From DRYM01 sp964564025 (GTDB lineage: Archaea > Thermoproteota > Thermoprotei_A > EX4484-217-1), in contig CAZLZO010000029.1 in assembly GCA_964564025.1 (NCBI GenBank), positions 1-16,909 on the forward strand: a DNA stretch of 16,909 bases. The letters are read 5' to 3'. Both the position numbers and the translations under genes were made by a program. Of the stretch, positions 16,466-16,909 are shown one piece after another. The notes below the pieces were generated by a model, which ran no database searches, was not told the DNA's origin, and saw nothing but the letters and a program-made list of their open reading frames with translations. How positions within the stretch are numbered: the stretch's first letter is position 1; each line of letters starts with the position of its first letter.

Positions 16466-16486
16466 CTGTTTTTACTTTTTTCTTCT
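16466..16486 (+). terminator. T-rich archaeal terminator
   Basis: Runs of T5 and T6 separated by AC and followed by CTTCT begin about 15 nt after the stop of the 150-aa gene. Consecutive T runs without a hairpin are the usual archaeal termination signal. Confidence 0.6.
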
Positions 16487-16521
16487 CCAAGAGCATTTAT
16501 TATGGTTTATGGTGTTAGCTT

Positions 16522-16909
16522 ATGTCGAATAATTATAGTGAAGGCAAATTAAGATGGACTTCCTCTTTAATAGCTGTCTTTATACGAAAACCTGAGTTTA
16601 TAGAGGCTTTAGTGGCTCTCATAATCATACATTTAGCTTTTTCCTCGGCCTACGCCATTAAGATTGCTTCTTCTATTCCGTTTAAATTCTTTAGCGTCGG
16701 CTACTTCTTTATCACAGTTTCCGCTGCGGTGCTGACATTGTTAATCTTTTACGTAAGGAAATTGGAGATTCTTAAAGATAAAATGAAGACTAAACATACA
16801 GGGATAATTTATTCTCTCATCTTCATAGCCTCAATATTACTAGTTATTTGGCTACTTACACAAGCGCTTCTAGTGGCATTTGTTAAGCTAGAGTATTCGG
16901 CAATAGTTA
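16522..16909 (+). CDS. Multi-pass membrane protein, partial, 3' end outside window
   Basis: 129 codons are open from the ATG at 16522 to the window edge. GGTG at 16511-16514 lies seven bases upstream. After a 25-residue polar N terminus (MSNNYSEGKL, then FIRKPEF) come three hydrophobic segments, at about 26-49, 56-78 and 93-121, with a charged KLEILKDKMKTK loop between the second and third. The pattern, including the early RKPEF before the first span, resembles archaeal Yip1-domain-type membrane proteins, but this is only a resemblance. No transporter or enzyme motif is visible in the part present. Confidence 0.7.
   Translation, partial: MSNNYSEGKLRWTSSLIAVFIRKPEFIEALVALIIIHLAFSSAYAIKIASSIPFKFFSVGYFFITVSAAVLTLLIFYVRKLEILKDKMKTKHTGIIYSLIFIASILLVIWLLTQALLVAFVKLEYSAIV

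Noticed and set aside
1..16909. CRISPR array or mobile element
   Set aside because: No regularly spaced repeats, no transposase or integrase motif and no terminal inverted repeats were seen.

Overview
This window looks like chromosome from a hyperthermophilic crenarchaeon, probably Desulfurococcales-like. The grounds are a HerA/NurA pair, an archaeosine-type DUF5591 protein, low GC by eye, heavy AGA/AGG/ATA codon use, archaeal TATA elements 45-60 nt before starts, and GGTG/GAGG ribosome binding sites. The genus is not proven. No rRNA, tRNA, CRISPR array or insertion sequence was recognised.

Minus-strand block (1-12155, transcribed right to left). Seven co-directional genes, in transcription order: a HerA-type hexameric DNA translocase ATPase; a NurA nuclease; an ABC/OLD-like ATPase without a TOPRIM nuclease domain; a 319-aa protein with 24 cysteines; a 1.73-kilo-residue protein with an N-terminal Orc1/STAND-like AAA+ domain, a long helical middle, a coiled coil and a C-terminal winged-helix-like end; a DUF5591 (ArcS core-like) protein; and, cut by the window edge, a tRNA-guanine-transglycosylase-fold protein carrying DSGGYQ. 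Internal promoters appear to start new units before the OLD-like ATPase and before the DUF5591 gene. HerA-NurA normally works with Mre11-Rad50 in end resection. Here they sit instead with a giant ATPase and an OLD-like ATPase, next to a pair that resembles 7-deazaguanine base-exchange chemistry. I propose, as inference only, an accessory DNA-processing or defence locus, possibly linked to 7-deazaguanine modification.

Central divergent region (12156-13059). A 201-aa unknown protein on the minus strand is divergent from a plus-strand pair. The 173-nt promoter region between them carries a perfect 9+2+9 palindrome, a candidate operator.

Plus-strand pair (13060-15773). An unknown protein of about 606 aa is followed by an arginase-fold (UPF0489-like) protein of about 291 aa. 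Each is contiguous at protein level only if one assumes -1 frame changes: two in the first gene, both at GCTTTTTRACAA in the same codon phase, and one in the second at a T4 run. The second gene's two metal-binding motifs, DSHLD and DIDVD, fall on opposite sides of its frameshift. Decay, sequencing error and recoding are all possible. Intact reading frames elsewhere, including a T5 run in the next gene, argue against general base-call error.

Right end (15774-16909). A short intergenic region with a promoter precedes a 150-aa unknown protein, a T-rich terminator and the start of a multi-pass membrane protein cut by the window edge.
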